This document shows positions 24,901-39,232 of a stretch of DNA of 64,000 bases, piece after piece (the stretch's first letter is position 1; each line of letters begins with the position of its first letter). The notes beneath the pieces were generated by a model that ran no database searches, was not told the DNA's origin, and saw nothing but the letters and a program-made list of their open reading frames with translations. Source of the DNA: Serilophus lunatus (Eukaryota > Chordata > Aves > Passeriformes > Eurylaimidae); assembly GCA_013399895.1 (NCBI GenBank), contig VXBA01005462.1:107049-171048 (forward strand). Direction: 5' to 3'. A program made the translations under genes and the position numbers.

Positions 24901-27900
24901 GGATAGGTGTTAGAATGCCTACAGATTTGGCCCTGCAGTAAACAGTACTCAACCAAAGTGGCCCAAGTGCTATGTGGGTTGTATGAACACAGATCCAGCG
25001 ATAGGGGGAGTATTTTTCCCCAGGGACGTAACCGTCCTTTGAGGCCCACCTCAGATTTATGACTAGGTGTTATAGTAGTGTTGATACCTGTATCAAAGAG
25101 ACACTTTGTAATGGTAGTGGTATCTAATAAGAAGCTAAATGGGCTTAATTATTCACACAAGTCTGAGCCTGTCTGATTTTTGCTACTGCAATATATCAGC
25201 CTCTTTTTTTACCATGTAATTGACTTTGATTCCTTTATTTATTCTCCTTAATAACAGTCTTTGCTTTTATGGAAATGAATTACAACTGTTCAGGCTGAAA
25301 GTTGTGCTTTTGTTTTTTCTAAATTTCGAGCTCCTCCAAACAGCATTGCATCTGCATTATGTGATTCGTTGTGAGCTATAAAGGACAGTAGTGCTTTGAA
25401 GGCAATGTGTGTAGGCTCTGCCTTGTGTGCTGACTGCTGAAGGTCAAGAAGGTGAGATGAATTAGGAATGCAGAATCAGGCTCCTACCAGATTCCCTGGC
25501 CATCACAGGGAGATGTTTGAAGTCTGTTTTTGTGCACTCCATGTGGCTCTAAGATTCTCTCAGCAGCAATACTGTCTGACAGTCAGCACAGCTGGCATTA
25601 CCCTAAAGCCCCTTTTTAGTATATTTTAACTTCAGCGTATAAGATTGCAATAAATACCACTTTTAGAGAACAAGTGTGATAAATTTTATCACAGAATGTG
25701 AGAAAAGTTTGTAACTATTTGTGATGCAGCAACATAAGTTGAGAAATTGTTAAGTCTGCTCCATCTCATCTAGAGAATCTCATAGAGTCTCATCTCTAAC
25801 TGGAAGCCTCTCTTTCTGTGATTTTGAGAGTCTGGGATCCTATCAGCATCTTGGGCTTTGATAATTTTCACATCCACCTAGATTAGCTAAGATGTCAATG
25901 TTGATACTTCTGATTATATTTAGTTATCAAACTTGAAACCACTTATGTATCACAGTACCTGTCATGCCTTTTTCAGTTGGTTCTTATATAATGTATATTT
26001 TATCTTGCCTTTATTTCCATAAGTTGTTGTCAATGAACTGCATTCTAAAATGTGAACAATTAGCCTTCTCTTGGACATAAATAAAATCATATGAACATAA
26101 TAGTCATCAGCTTGCTATTGTAAGTGATGATAAGGAGAGAAGTTGGTTTGGTATATTCTGAAATTTGTTCAAAGTACATGTGTTTGTCTGGCAAGAGGGG
26201 TTTGAGAAGAGCCAGTCTCTAATGGATTGTTTGGTTCTCTGTCCAAGGCATCTGTGGGCAAAGCCTGATTAGTAGGTACACCTGATAAATAAGTGCATCA
26301 AAACCTACATATGACAACTTTTGTTCATGTGCTGTGTGTGCCTTTCAAGTACTTAGTCGTTGAGTGCTTTCTCTGTTGGAATGCAAACACAGTGAGGAAG
26401 AAATATGCTGCTGTCATAGGGGAAAACAAAGAAGGTGAGCTGGAAACATGAGACCTACAGAGTTTACTGGGAAAAAAAAAAATGCATTTAGCAGCAACTA
26501 GCACAGAGCTCTTGGTCTGGAGGTAACAAATGTCTCACTGTAAATCTGAGTGAATCCCAAAGCTGTGGTTGAGAAAAGATTAGGATATGCTACCTTCTCG
26601 GTGTTTTCCTTTGAGCTACCTCTGGATGGTTCCTCTCTAGCATCCTAATCTCTGCAATCCCTTTCTGAGACACTCTTAACTCTGCTAAACATAGGATAAG
26701 GAGCCAGGGATCCCACAGGAGAAAACCTCCTTCTTGGCAAACCAAGAGCCTCTCCTTTGAAAATCTGGATTGTGAACCCTGGGCTAAGTGCTGGTGATCA
26801 CAACTTTTTAGGTACTGGTTCATCTTTGTGAAATCCAACATCCAAACCTATAGGAGAGTTTGAACCTAGACCCAAGCAGATGCTATGACAATACTGATAC
26901 TTCTGCAAAGACCTTTCTTCCTGCATTTTTTTCTAGGGATGGGAAGGACGAGAGCTGGGCACGTGACAGGGAAGTTTTGCAGTGAATAGGAGGGAAATGC
27001 AACTCGGGCAATCTTGGAATATTTTGAACAATACAAAAAATTTGTTTTCTAAGGTACTTTAAGGTCTTGGGCTCATTGTTACTGTGTCTTTCTTGAACAA
27101 ATACGCTGTGGAATGTGTCTTGCAAAAATGTTTAAATTTGGCCATGTAGAAACTTGTACTGAACTCCAAATCAGATCCTTGGTTATGTATCTAGCCCCTA
27201 TCCCTGCTCATACTGTGGTCTGATTGTTCATTCATAAGGGAAGAAATTATCTGTGTCAGCAATAGGCTACGGGTGCTTAACGTGAGAGCTGAGGGAATGA
27301 GCCTGGCCATTTTCCTGCGTCCTGTGGCTTGATTTGTTGTTACTTTATTCACATAAAGTCAAATTCATTGAGTAAATGGTATAATGTGAGCATCTCTTAC
27401 TTCTGTTATCTTAGGAGCAGGATGTGCTAAATTGAGCAAATCAACCAAATCATTACTTAATCACATGCTTAATTCATTGTCATGGATTTTCCCCATGAGT
27501 ATTGATTATGTCCTTGCAAGTGCATTGCTATTGCATTTCCCTGTAACCATTCTTTCTTTTTTTTTACTATTCAGTTAATACACATTACATTAATGTCTTT
27601 AAATTTAGATGACTTCACAAGTAGTCAATTCAAGTTACAAATAGCTTTGTGTTGTGTTACTAATATGTTTATTTAAAGAGTTTTCTAGGGAAACTTGTAT
27701 AGAAGATGCATTTTACAAGAGTCATGAGGAGACTCACAAGAGAAGTACAGAAGATATTTTCTGCTGTGTTTGTGCTGGAACTACTGAAGAGTGAGGTACA
27801 GATCCCTACAATAGCCAAAGGGCAGTGGCACAGGGCTACCAGATTTAATCTCAAATCCTGTTTTTTGGCCCTTTTGTTTGCTTTATTTTTGTTTAGGCTT

Positions 27901-28289
27901 TCTCCCATATACTGCTTCTTGTCCTTGGCTGTTGAGTTCCTACTTTCCTTTGTCCAGCATTCCTCCCTGATCTCTCTTTGTAATTGATTCCCTCAACTAC
28001 AATAATAATTGAATTTAGTGGAACTTGAAGACATGCTCAAGTGCTCTCCTGAAGAAGGATGCTTTAGTTGATCAGAGTGAAATTGTCTGTGAGGTAAATA
28101 ACATTTATTAAGTTTTCTGAGTTGTAAGTGCAAGAACCATTTATGTTCATTTTATCACAAAGTACTTTATTCATAAATTGTTCAGACAACTAGATAAACC
28201 TCTCAGATACCTGCTGTAGAAGAGAAATAACCCCTTAAGAGCTATTTAAGAGCTTTTGTAGGCATCACCTGGTGCAGTAGCTATATTTT
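21976..28289. other. Intergenic DNA without recognisable genes
   Basis: About 6.3 kb of AT-rich sequence. Both strands were read for exons, RNA genes and repeats, and nothing could be supported. Open frames of 60-100 codons (such as 23584-23883 minus) show no family features. Confidence 0.55.
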
Positions 28290-29362
28290 GCAGTCCAGTA
28301 CTTGGACAGTGGAACTTTTTGCTGTGTCAGAAACTGGCTGGATGGCTGCTGGGCCCAGAGAATAGTGGTGAATGAAGTTATATTCAGCTGGCAGCCTGTC
28401 TCTAGTGCTGTTCCACAAGACTCAGTGTTGTGAGCAGTCTTGTTTAGTATCTTGATGATGTGGATGAGGAGATTGAACGCATTCTCAGTAAATTTGCAGG
28501 CAACATCAAGTTGGGTGGGAGTATTGATCTGCTCGAGGGTAGGAATACTCTGCAGAGGACAGCCTGGATTGATAAGCTGAGGATGACTGCATGAGGTTCA
28601 ACAAGGCCAAGTGGCGGGTCCTACACTTGAGTCAAAATAAATCCATGCAGTGCTACAGCTAGGGGAAGAGTGGCTTGAGAGCTGCTCAGCAGAAAGGGGC
28701 CTGGGGGTGCTGTTTGACGGCCATTTGGATGTGAGCCAGCAGTGTGCCCAGGTGGCCAAGAAGGCAAGTTGCATTCTGGCTTGTGTCAGTAATAGTGTGA
28801 CCAGCAGGACCAGGGAAGTGATCGTTCCCCTGTACTCGACACTGGTGAGGTCACACGTCAAGTACTCTGTCCAGTTTTGAGCCCTTACCTTCAAAAAAGA
28901 CATTTTGGTGCCAGAGTGAGTCCAAAGAAGGTCAACAAATCTGGTGAATAGTCTGTAATATAAGTCTTATGAAGAGTGGCTGAGGGAAGGGAGCTGAGGT
29001 TTTTTAGCCTGGAGAACAGAAGTCTCGGGAGGAACACCATTTCTCACTACCACTACCTGAAAGATCATTGTACTGAGAGGGGGATCAGGCTTTTCTGCAA
29101 TGTCTCCAATGAAAACGTGAGAGAAAATGACAATAAGTTACATTAGTTACAAATATCAGATTAGATATTAGAAAATTTTTCACTGAACGAGTGGTTCAGC
29201 AGGTTGTCCAGGGAACTGGTGGAGTCAGCATTACTGGAAGTATTCAAGAGGGATCTGGATGTGGCTGTTTGAGATAGGTTTTAGTGGTGATCATGGTGGA
29301 GCTGGGTTGATGGTTGGACTAGAGGATCTTGAAATTTTCTTTGAACCTTTATGATTCTGTGA
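28290..29362 (+). mobile_element. CR1 LINE, 5'-truncated, decayed
   Basis: On the + strand this is the last part of CR1 ORF2 followed by the CR1 3'UTR. Translated pieces match CR1 reverse transcriptase in order: a NWLDG-like segment near 28330, a decayed VPQGSVLG segment near 28405, an FADD-box remnant around 28490 (AAATTTGCAGGCAACATC, Asp codons lost), and 28650-28880 with LGVLFDGHLDVSQQCAQVAK and REVIVPLYSTLVRSHVKY. The 3' end (GTTGGACTAGAGGATCTTG...ATGATTCTGTG) is the typical avian CR1 terminus. Several frameshifts and stops make it inactive. The left edge is approximate. Confidence 0.88.
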
Positions 29363-32300
29363 AAGACATAATTTTATTTAATTTTTGATTTTGTTTCTTC
29401 TTGACTACATATGTACTAGAAGTTAAACGCCTAAACTAGTCTTTGGGGTGATTTTGGCTTGCACCAGCTAGTCAAGTGGTTTCTGGACATAATTTGGGAG
29501 TTCCTGATGGGAGTTTTCTCAATAGGTAGTTGGCCTGACTGGAGGGCAAAAGAAATAAATGGCATAACCCTGTTCAGTGCCAGCTGGCCTAAGCAGCAGG
29601 CACAGGTCCTGAGAAGTTTTAACGTGGTAGTACAGATGCACCAAACTGTTGCAGGGTGAAGAGTCCCTGTGTTCTTTGAAGTAAATAACTGTGGAGGGAT
29701 GCAGCAAACTGTTATGTTGGAAGCAGAGTTTTTAAAAGCAGTTGCAGAGGAATACCTCACAGGGTTATAATATTCCTAGCTGAATGTCAAATTTAACTAG
29801 CATTATTGGCATTGTATGCTGTCAAACCCTGTATTTCAAAATGAAATTGCATGTATCATTACAATTTAGTCCTTTAAAAATGCTTTTCATTGTCTGGGAA
29901 ATAACCCTCAATACGAGATAAAGCTGTTTAATGTTTCAGACATCACAAGTAAATGATCTTGCTGGTGCCATCACATGTGAATTTCACAGCCTGTGATAAC
30001 ATCCAAGTGGTGGTGTATAGACAATTCACCTGAGACATCCCACAGACTAGCATGTGGTGATAGCCACTTGGCTGATGGGCACATATTCTAGATAAACTCT
30101 GCCCACCTTCCAGTTTTTCAGGTCTGACAGTAAACAAACAGTCCTGGCCCTTGCACACGGGTGGCTTATTTTGCTGCCTTCTTTCAGATCCTCTTGCAGA
30201 TCACTTGAGTCCATGTAATTGTCATCAAACATAATGGAAGCACTGGAGTTCTTGGATCTGAAATTTTTCATAGAGTTTACTTTGACCAAGAAAAATGTAA
30301 TAAAAAATGACATTATCACAGATTTTTGTTTTCTCTGATGTTAAAATTGAGCTTGAAAAACAATGATTGAATAAGAAATCTTTAAAACACCTAAATTTAC
30401 AAGTCAACAAATCCAAGATTTTCAAATCTTTGATGAAAAACTTGGAAATTTTGTGACGGCCAAGTAGGGATTTGAATACTCCATTTTAATACACTTGATC
30501 TAATGAAAGAAACTCAAATGAGGGTTGCATCAGCTTGCAGACTTGCAGGTCATAGAGAGGTGATGGAGAAGGATAGCATTCTAAATGTAAGAAAAGGAAG
30601 ATGATTAAATCAAGGTCAAATCTTTTTTTACTGTTCTGATTATCTGCACGGGTCTGTTACTCTGTACTGCAGATACAATACGGCTCTGTACCCTACTTAC
30701 CTTGAAGCACAAAGAGACAGTGGGAGAGTACAGGTAAATAAGAATGATTCCTAACCGAGGTGAAGAGCTTGATGGTGACTCAGAGTATTTTCTTTTCCTT
30801 TGACAGGCAGCTCCGGATCTGACTTGCAGTCTTAAGTCAACAACTGGATTGTTTAAGCCAGCAGGATCTATATGTTCATTGTCACCTGTAATGGACTGTC
30901 TTTATTTATTTTATTTAAATAGTTGAATAGCCGTGTCTGGTATTGCCACACTGAACCGAAGTTTAAGCAGATAAGCAGTGACTTTTCAGAAGTATAAGAC
31001 TCATATGCTTGGCTGAGTCAAAAGCTCGAGTAAACGTGGGACTGAACCAGTACAAATAATACATATTTATATATCAATCGACTTTTGACCTCAGCTAAAC
31101 TATTTATTATAATCACACTGATATAATTAAACTAATTAAACTCTATAATTAAAGATGAATTCCAGCAAAGTATCGGGCATGAACCTTAGGAGAAATTTGA
31201 TGTTCTGAAGATCTGGCTGTATGATAGGTCCATGGTAAAAGGTACTGTATGTATCTACTAATAGTAGAAGAGATTTAAAGTTAGGAGGAGACAAGGACTG
31301 ATAAATGTAGAATGGCATTTTACCTGAATTATGGCATACTTAGATGTGGCTCTGGAAAGAGATGAATCAGATTTAATAGCAAAGAAATTAGCAATGGAGA
31401 AATAGTGTCTTGATAAGACAAACTTGAGAATTGTTTGTATACAAGAAAATGCTTAAAGCTATGAAACTAAAAAATTCATGGAATTATTAAGAAATGTGAC
31501 ACAGTATGAAAAAGTGTGACCAAAAGAGTTACCTCAGTTGGAGCAAATATTTCCTAGTTTGAACTGAATAGCTACCATATCTATAATGTACTATTGCAGC
31601 AGACTGAAAAATACGTTAGATGCCATCTGGAAAGTTGCAGTGATTGCATTTTTTAAAAATTTCGTTCTAACAAGAAGCAATTTTGCAATCTCAGCTGTGG
31701 CAGAAATTATCAAGATGGAATGCTTCTTTACCTTTACTTAAATGATACATTATGCAAATTGAAAACAGCAATTTAAGGATACAATTACATGAAGAGAACA
31801 GCTTTTATGACCCTCAAACAGGAAATGTTAAAGGATATAAAAAGCAAACCCTATATGCTGTTGACTTCAAGCTATTATAGTAAAAACCTCTATACCTTTC
31901 TTCCTTTCAGCAATTGCAATTGGTAGTAAATACAGTCCTTGTACAATATCCCTGTTGAAAGTCTTTAAAAAGCTGAGAATAAGTAAATAAAATTGTATCC
32001 CTGATGAAAACTTGAAATGTGAAAGTATTATTATGGGAAAGGTATAAGGATAATAACCAATTTATTTCCTGGGCAGAACTGAAAGTAGACTCTTACCGTA
32101 ACTAAATTACTGCACCCCTTCACACTTATCAGCTTTTATGAAGTTCACATCTTTGTGCTGATAGTGTCAAACAGCTCACGGTTTGCTGATCCATGTCCAT
32201 CAGTGAGTGGTTTTTACTGATAATTTATTTTCGTCAGGCTTTAGAACGGTCACTGTCTCTATGGCTGGGGAAAATCAGGGACTTTCACGTGATGACAATA

Positions 32301-35300
32301 CTGTATCCCACTTCAGTAATCCATCCCCATTGTGTATTTCAGTGATTTTAATTATGTATTTATGTCTTATTGACTTCATGTGCTCTCTTGATTATCTGTA
32401 TATAGAAGATTACCTTTTAGTCTTCTGCATTTTGACTGGCAACTCAAACTCATGTGTTGACAGTCAAGCAGTGAGGGACACTTTGGACATTGAGAAAAAC
32501 CTGGTAGCTGCTATTGTATTTTGTATTATATTGTATTTTGAGTCTTTGTTGTTGCTTTTTCTTCTTAAAATCTTGTATCAGAAATGTTTCAATGTTGTTG
32601 GTCCTGTCTTGATTATGTGTCTGGATTAGCTAATCTCTTAAGGTCTATACTTCAAGAAAAATAGGATGTATTTCCTTTATTCAAGGAAAAATTTAGTTAA
32701 GTGTAGGGTTTTTACTTATTACTTAGTTATATATTTTTGTGAATATAGCTCCTTTCCAAGAGACTGCATCTTTATTATGAGGGCTTCTGCTACTCTGCTT
32801 CTTATTTGGCAGCTGGCAATTTATCTGCCTCCCTTTTTTCTAATCCCATTCAAACTCTTTGTATATTCAGTTTTTTTAGGTAAAAACAAAGAGGTTATAT
32901 TTGTATGTAAAATATATTTGTATGTATGATCAAAATACTAAGTTTTAGAAAATAAATATAGTTTTTACAAAAGCTTTTCTTAGACTATAATGTTCTCAAC
33001 ATTGCTTTTAGTTTTTAACTGTGCTGCAGCTCAGCTTTACCTTGTTGAATTAGTATGTGTAATGTCGGGGCAAGTGGTGAGACAGAGACTGGTGTCACCT
33101 AGGCAATTCCAGTTATGTTCTCACTTCTTTTCCAATGGTGCAGTTAAAAGGTCCTGCTGTTATCCTTTTGAGAGGCCTTCACCTGCATACCTTTCTGAAT
33201 AAGTATTTCAGCAATAAAGTGATGGAGTGGGCTGTGCTGCAAGGCAGATGTGATGTCAAAAAAGCAAAAGTTGAAGATGGATGGACTGTTAATTGCTTGC
33301 TGTCATTGCTACTGACATCACTGTATGATAATGGTCAAGAAGAGGTTGGTGCATTAGTATAATATATTCTTGGAAATATGTTTAGCTGCTGCACAAATGT
33401 TATATACTTTTGGTTAGGATATGTTTATTATTTTAGACTGTTATTATTAAGGGTTGTGTTTGCAATTTCTTTATTTACAGTTAGGTCTTGGTTCTTAATT
33501 GTCAATGAGTTTAATCGTTTGCAGTTTACTAGATAGATAGTTGTTTGCCTGTAGTCACATGTTCTTCTGGCTTCCCTCTGTTTATTATTACTCACTGTTT
33601 CCCTGGTTGAACATAAATTTGTATAGAGAGGTAGTGTGGTAAGCACTGAAAATGTGAAAAAAGTTCTGGTAACAGAAAGCATCCTTAGATTGAATTGACA
33701 TGTGCCAGTTCTCTTTAAATTTTGTGAGAACAAAAGTAGGTCTATAGTTAAGATATTCAATTTACTGACTAAACTATGAGATATAATGAGTGAAGGAAAC
33801 TGAGCTGAAGAAAAATGGAAATAAGAAGCTCAGAAGGTGAAGGTGATGCCTGGAATTTCCTTAAGGAAAACCAGCAAAGATCAGGAAACTTGTGATTCAA
33901 GTATTGTAGAAAAGATCTCTGTATTTTTAAATTAATAAATCTCTCAGAAAGGATTTGGGGAAATATTTAGAGTGCCTTCAAGCAGTAAAAGAATGGTGAA
34001 GATTTAAGTAAAATGCCTTAGAAGTCAGAAAATGAATGGATAAAGAAAAAAGCAGTCAACCTCAGACACTGAAAGAGAATTTTAACAAATAAAGGGCTCT
34101 TTGCTTAGTAAATGAAGAGAAAATAATGACACTTAATACTATTTTTATAAAATAAGTAAAGATGGAGAATTATTATACAGAAACAATATTGCAAGAATAA
34201 TAGAGCGTTGTACTGAAATGATATAAAAATACATGAGTAATGCAATGGGAATGAAGTACCTACCCATCAGCAGGGATTGAAATAACAGTCTGTTGAATAT
34301 AAGAACTTTAATGTCTGAGTCAAAACTTGTGGGTGACGATAATGGACAATATGATTAAGGATGCTGTAACATCTTTGTGAATCAAGAAGCAAGCAATGTA
34401 GCTTCCTGCAAAATTGGTGACAGGTAAAACATAAAGGAGACATTTGCAAAAATATTGAAGGCATTCTTAAAATCAACATAGAAAAGATAAGAGTAGTAAT
34501 TAATTGGTTTGGCTGAAACTAATCAGGTGTTAAAAGTATTAACTAAGTGGACAAGAAAGATGAGAAATATAAGTCTATTCATTTTTATGAAGCTAATAGA
34601 TGAGAAAAAAGAATAGTTAAGAGTTCAGAATCTCTTAAAAAGAAAATAAAGATATTGAACTCCAAAAAAAAGCTCTTGATTAAAATCAGTTTTCCTCATG
34701 TCTGCCTTTGAGAGAAAAACTACATAGAACATTAAAAAAAATCAACAAATGACAACATGACATTTTTCATTTTTAAATTAATTTAGAGGCTATATTCAAT
34801 AAAATGTTAGAGACATACACATTTAGAATTGAATGTACAAGTATTTTTCTTGTATGTTCACCAATTGAGTGAGAAGCTGTGTAATTACACTGGGTTTGTG
34901 TTGTACCCAAGCTAAAAGCTCTGCATATTGCAAAGGTGATCTGTTGCTGGAAAGCTTTCCTCTGGCACACACATTTCAAAAAAAGGTAACATTCAAAGAG
35001 TGTCTGGTCTGGAATGAATTATGGGCATTATGAGACCTGTTGAAAAAGGCTCGATTCAAGCCTTTGGAGGAATGACTAGTTTGGCATCCCTCTAATACTT
35101 GCGTGGCAGGCTGAAGCAGACATGCAAAAGAGTAAGGATTTCACTGTCAGTGAGGATTTTGGGTGTTGTCAAAGGGATTAGAGTACTTCCATACTTTGAG
35201 ATTTGCTGAATAAAATTATGTTGGGAAAAATTGGGTTGGATAAATCCTGACGTGGAGCCTGCCTACCTCTTCTTTAGTACATTTAGCCTTTAGCTCAAAT

Positions 35301-37581
35301 TGCTAATTTTTAATACATAAAGGGCTTAACCTGAACTTCTAGCATTCACTTAAAAACAATTAACCAACTTGATTCATTGTGAGCTCTTTCAGCAGACTTA
35401 ATTTCATTAGTGAGGGATGTCAGGTGAGAGATTTGATAGCTCCTCGGATCAGGAGGAACATAACCACCTTATCACCAATGGGTGCCATGTAGCCGTAACC
35501 GCAGGTACTCTGTCTCAGTCATGATTGGTAAGGTACACATGAAGAATTAGACTTTGGCCCAAAGACCTTGCAAGCTTTTCACTCTTTGGTTTTATGTTTA
35601 GTTTTGCTACATTCTTTTATAATCTATTCTTCACCCTTAATTTTCACTACGGTACAGCAATTTTCCCTTCTGCAGTGCCAATCCTTCATGTTTTAGTGTG
35701 TTTCTAGTGCTCTCATCAGCCTGTTCGTTCTGTCTTCCCTGTGCCATATCCCCCCCATAGTCTAGTAAGATGTAAGCTGATCACAGAAATCTTTGTTCCT
35801 TTGTTCGAAGCACCTCAGCACAGCTCTTCATTGCTTCTTTCTGCCTGACAATTGCATTCATGGCTTTGTCATCCCAGTCAGTGGGAGTACAAGAACTAGC
35901 AACATCCTGGCATCCTTTGTGAGCACACACACTGATAGTTTTGTTGAATGCTGTTCTGTCACGATGTTCAAAGCAAACATCTACTGCAATGCAGCTGTTT
36001 GCGCTTTGCTTGCACTTGGTACTATTTTTGTTTGCTGTTCAACACATTTTCTTAAACCTCTTTTAGTAAACTCAGATACATGCTGCAAGCTGATAGCTCT
36101 TCAGAGAAAAGTATAATCCCTAGGAGCTGCCTGCCTTGGCAAACATGTACATGCTTTTCAATGTGTTAACAGGCAGTTATTCAAGCAGTGTTTGTTCCTG
36201 CAGTTTATATTAGCCTGGCCCAACACCTAAATATTTTTGTCATTTGCCTTCATTTAAGGAGATCAGATGAATGTCCAGAATTGTAAATTTGACAGCTGTG
36301 AATCCTTGTAGTCCTAACTCAGATATCTTAGTTATTCCATCTTTTACACTCTATTAGGGCTGTACTAGAATATCAGTATTTCAGGACCAGGATCATGCAA
36401 TTGATATTACTCACATGAGCGGTCCCATATTCTCTAAAACCAGATAATGGCATTTGGAGAGAGTTTTCATTAGCTTTTATTTCCTATTTCCCTGCCACAA
36501 TGCATTCCTGCCTGAGTGAAACAGTTTACCTCCACATCCTCAGAAGAGAAGCTAATGCTCTATCTTTCCTCATCAAGATCATTTCAAATTAAAGGATTTT
36601 GCTTTTTGCGTGACCAGGGCCTCATCTTCAAATCTGCAGTTTATTCGATAATTAACTTTTTACTTATATGGCTCATGCAGTGTACAAGTAATTCAGTTCT
36701 TTATGTAAAATGATCTGCTGATTTGTGAATGGTTTAAAATATTTTTCTTTGGAAATATTGTTTTACTTCTTCCTTACAACAGTAAAAGAAATGGAAGCTG
36801 CTTTTCATGTCTTAACCAAATTAGAAACATTGGAGATTGGAGTCTTCCATCTCTTTCCAAGAATGATACCTGCTACAATAGATTTTTGCACATCATATCT
36901 GGAACTCGTTTTCTGAAGAAAAACACCTGTTAGAGTGCTTAAAAATACTTTGATAGTGTGATCACAAATAGGTACTACTGTCTTGCATGAAATGATTACG
37001 TTTTTGAGATCTGGATTTATTCTCTTCAGGTGTCTATTAGTGATAGGGGCTATCATTTGAATTGTTGAATACATTGGTACTAACACCTACATTGCAATTT
37101 AACCAAGTATTGTAATACTAGCATAACCTTGTCTTTTGGGGATATTTAGGACACTGAGTTTCCCCTCTCCCTATTGGAGGGGATGTCTCAGCTGCAGCTG
37201 ACAAGAAATTGTGGGAGCTATGACCACCTCAAGATGCAGTGCCAAGGCCCTGGCATGCTTCATCCTTTTCCTTAACACAAAGTTATATTTTCCATTACTT
37301 ATTACAGCTGTTTCCTCCACTCAGTCCCTTTTGGGGTCAGTCATACACAGGGCACTCTGCTGCATGTTTTGCTGGGAACAGCATGGGCAGATACAGATCA
37401 TGAGAGGGGAAGATGTGAGTGACTCACAAAATGAAGTGGTCCTTTGATGTACAACATAGGCAGAACATCCTGCTGACCAACGTGAGGAAGCACAGGTGGT
37501 GGGAAATGGCTCACAAATTTGAAAAGTTCCTTTTTAAGAAGATATCAGAGAAGAAAGAGAGGTTTAGAGTTTTCATTTTAT
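29363..37581. other. Intergenic DNA without recognisable genes
   Basis: About 8.2 kb, strongly AT-rich between 31000 and 34800. I found no supported exon, RNA gene or clear transposon. The 32207-32629 open frame (140 codons) has two hydrophobic stretches but uses a GTG start and has no family resemblance; AT-rich DNA readily encodes such hydrophobic peptides. Confidence 0.55.
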
Positions 37582-38040
37582 AAAATCACAGAATTGTAGG
37601 ATATCCTGAGTTGGAAGGGACCCACCAGGATCATCAAATTCCAACCCATAGCTCTGCACAGAACCATCCCGAGGAATCACTCCATGTGCCTGAGAGCATT
37701 GTCCCAATGCTTCTTGAACTCTATCAGGCTTGGTGCTATGACCACTTCCCTGGGAAGCCTGTTCCAGTGCCCAACCACTCTCTGGATGGAAACCCTTTTC
37801 CTAATATCTAGCCTAAACCTCCCTTGAAACAGCTTCATACCATTCCCTCAAACCCTATCACTGGTCTCCAGAGAGAAGAGATGGGTGCCTGCTCCTCTGC
37901 TTGCTTTCACAAGGAAGCTGTAGACTGAAATGAGACCTGTCCTCAGTTTCTTTCAGGCTGAACAAGCCAAGTGCCCTAGCTGCTTCTTTGCCCCATCCCA
38001 GATCCAGAATCTGGCACTCATCTTTAAACTTCTTAAAGTG
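37582..38040 (-). mobile_element. CR1 LINE 3' end fragment
   Basis: On the + strand it opens AAAATCACAGAATTGTAGG...CTGAGTTGGAAGGGACC, the reverse complement of a CR1 3' terminus. It continues through the CR1 3'UTR (GCTTCTTGAACTCTATCAGG, AAGCCTGTTCCAGTGCCCAA) into decayed end-of-ORF2 sequence (CTGAACAAGCC, minus-strand reading of the LFSLKETE-like segment). The body is 5'-truncated at about 38040. It is the same general subfamily as the 44660-45440 copy, judging from the shared 3'UTR wording. Inactive. Confidence 0.88.
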
Positions 38041-38759
38041 TAACTTCATATGGTTGGTTAGTGCCCAGCCCTCAAATTTTGGGTGAGAGTGTTGTTTTGG
38101 GGTTTTTTCAGGGGGAAAGAGGTATCAATAAAAGCAAAAAGGAGTGTTTCAGTTGCAGACTCTCAAGTGCGCTGTACTCTCAGCTAAAGACAGGCAAATT
38201 ATTTTCTTGTGTTGACTTAAACTAAACAGAGTTGATCTTATCCATTGCTTTTGATGCAAAGTGAGACAATTTGATTTTAAAATTAAAGTAATTGTGGTAC
38301 TTACTGAGCTGACTGGAAGGAGGCCTGGACAACACATCCCTGCTTCCACATCGTCTCTTTCTTTGTTGTTACCACAGGCAACACGCATGGCATTATCCCC
38401 TTACTGGGGAGAAATGTTGAGGAAGAAAAGTGGGGGTAGGACCTTGGCTGGGAGCCTTAGATAACCCAGCCTGATCACATGGAGAGTATCTTTGCCAGAA
38501 GTATTTGCAATAATACTACTATGATGGTAGCATGCCACATTTTTCTTGAACATGGCTATTTCAATAGATTCGACTGTATTGAAAATGCTCTTGTATATTG
38601 TGTATAAGAGCACAAACATCTAGTTTCTCTCTTTGTTTTTCCCTTAGTATTCACAGTTTGCTCTGGGCACTTGCAGCATTTAGGAAGAATATCAGTCTGA
38701 TTTGTTGCCTGCAAGAGAGTCTAATTAAAACAAGAGAGCAGGATGGGAATTGATGACAC

Positions 38760-39150
38760 ATAGTGCAGCTGAGCTGCTCCGAAAGCTGAACGTGGCAGCT
38801 GTGGTTTTCGTCATTTGCAAAGCCTCAGCCAACACGTTGGCCCAGGGAGTTAAAATAAATGTCTAATTATGTTGTTTAATTATTTTGGTTCCAAATTCCT
38901 GCTTGAAAAGTATTACAAAAAATGCAAGAGAAGCAACTGAGTGCCATTATCACGACTGTGTCATGCCAATGAATCAGAAATCATAATGCTTTCTCCTAGT
39001 CAGATTCCTCCCTTCCCTGGGGCGGGTGGTCAGGCTGCAAGGGAAGGAGTGTGTGTGCTTGAACCGGTCCCCAGCCCTCTCCCCTCCCCTCTCACTTGGC
39101 ACTGAGTCACAGCACTGTTTTTCAACATGATGCTAATTAGCTGCTCAGCA
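38760..39150. promoter_or_regulatory. Candidate noncoding regulatory element (speculative)
   Basis: This stretch differs from its surroundings. It has two closely spaced TAATTA motifs (38864 and 38877), a perfect AP-1 core TGAGTCA (39103-39109), another TAATTAG (39134-39140) and a locally GC-rich block (about 39010-39110). No open frame explains it. Homeodomain and AP-1 cores are short and common, so the call depends on conservation, which cannot be tested here. Confidence 0.2.
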
Positions 39151-39200
39151 GTGAGATACTGTGAAAACTGAGAGAAAAGACAGAAGACTTCAGAGATATT

Positions 39201-39232
39201 TCCTTTTTTTTTTCCTTTTTTTTTTTTTTTTT
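39201..39232. repeat. Interrupted poly-T tract
   Basis: TCC followed by two long T runs separated by CC, 32 bases in total. On the minus strand it reads as an A-rich tract, but no retrocopy body was recognised upstream on that strand. Confidence 0.7.

Noticed and set aside
32207..32629. 140-codon + strand frame with two hydrophobic stretches
   Set aside because: Starts at GTG, has no family features, and hydrophobic peptides are expected from T-rich DNA.
36805..37086. 93-codon minus-strand frame
   Set aside because: No domain or homologue recognised; it overlaps an equally long unrelated frame on the other strand, as expected by chance.
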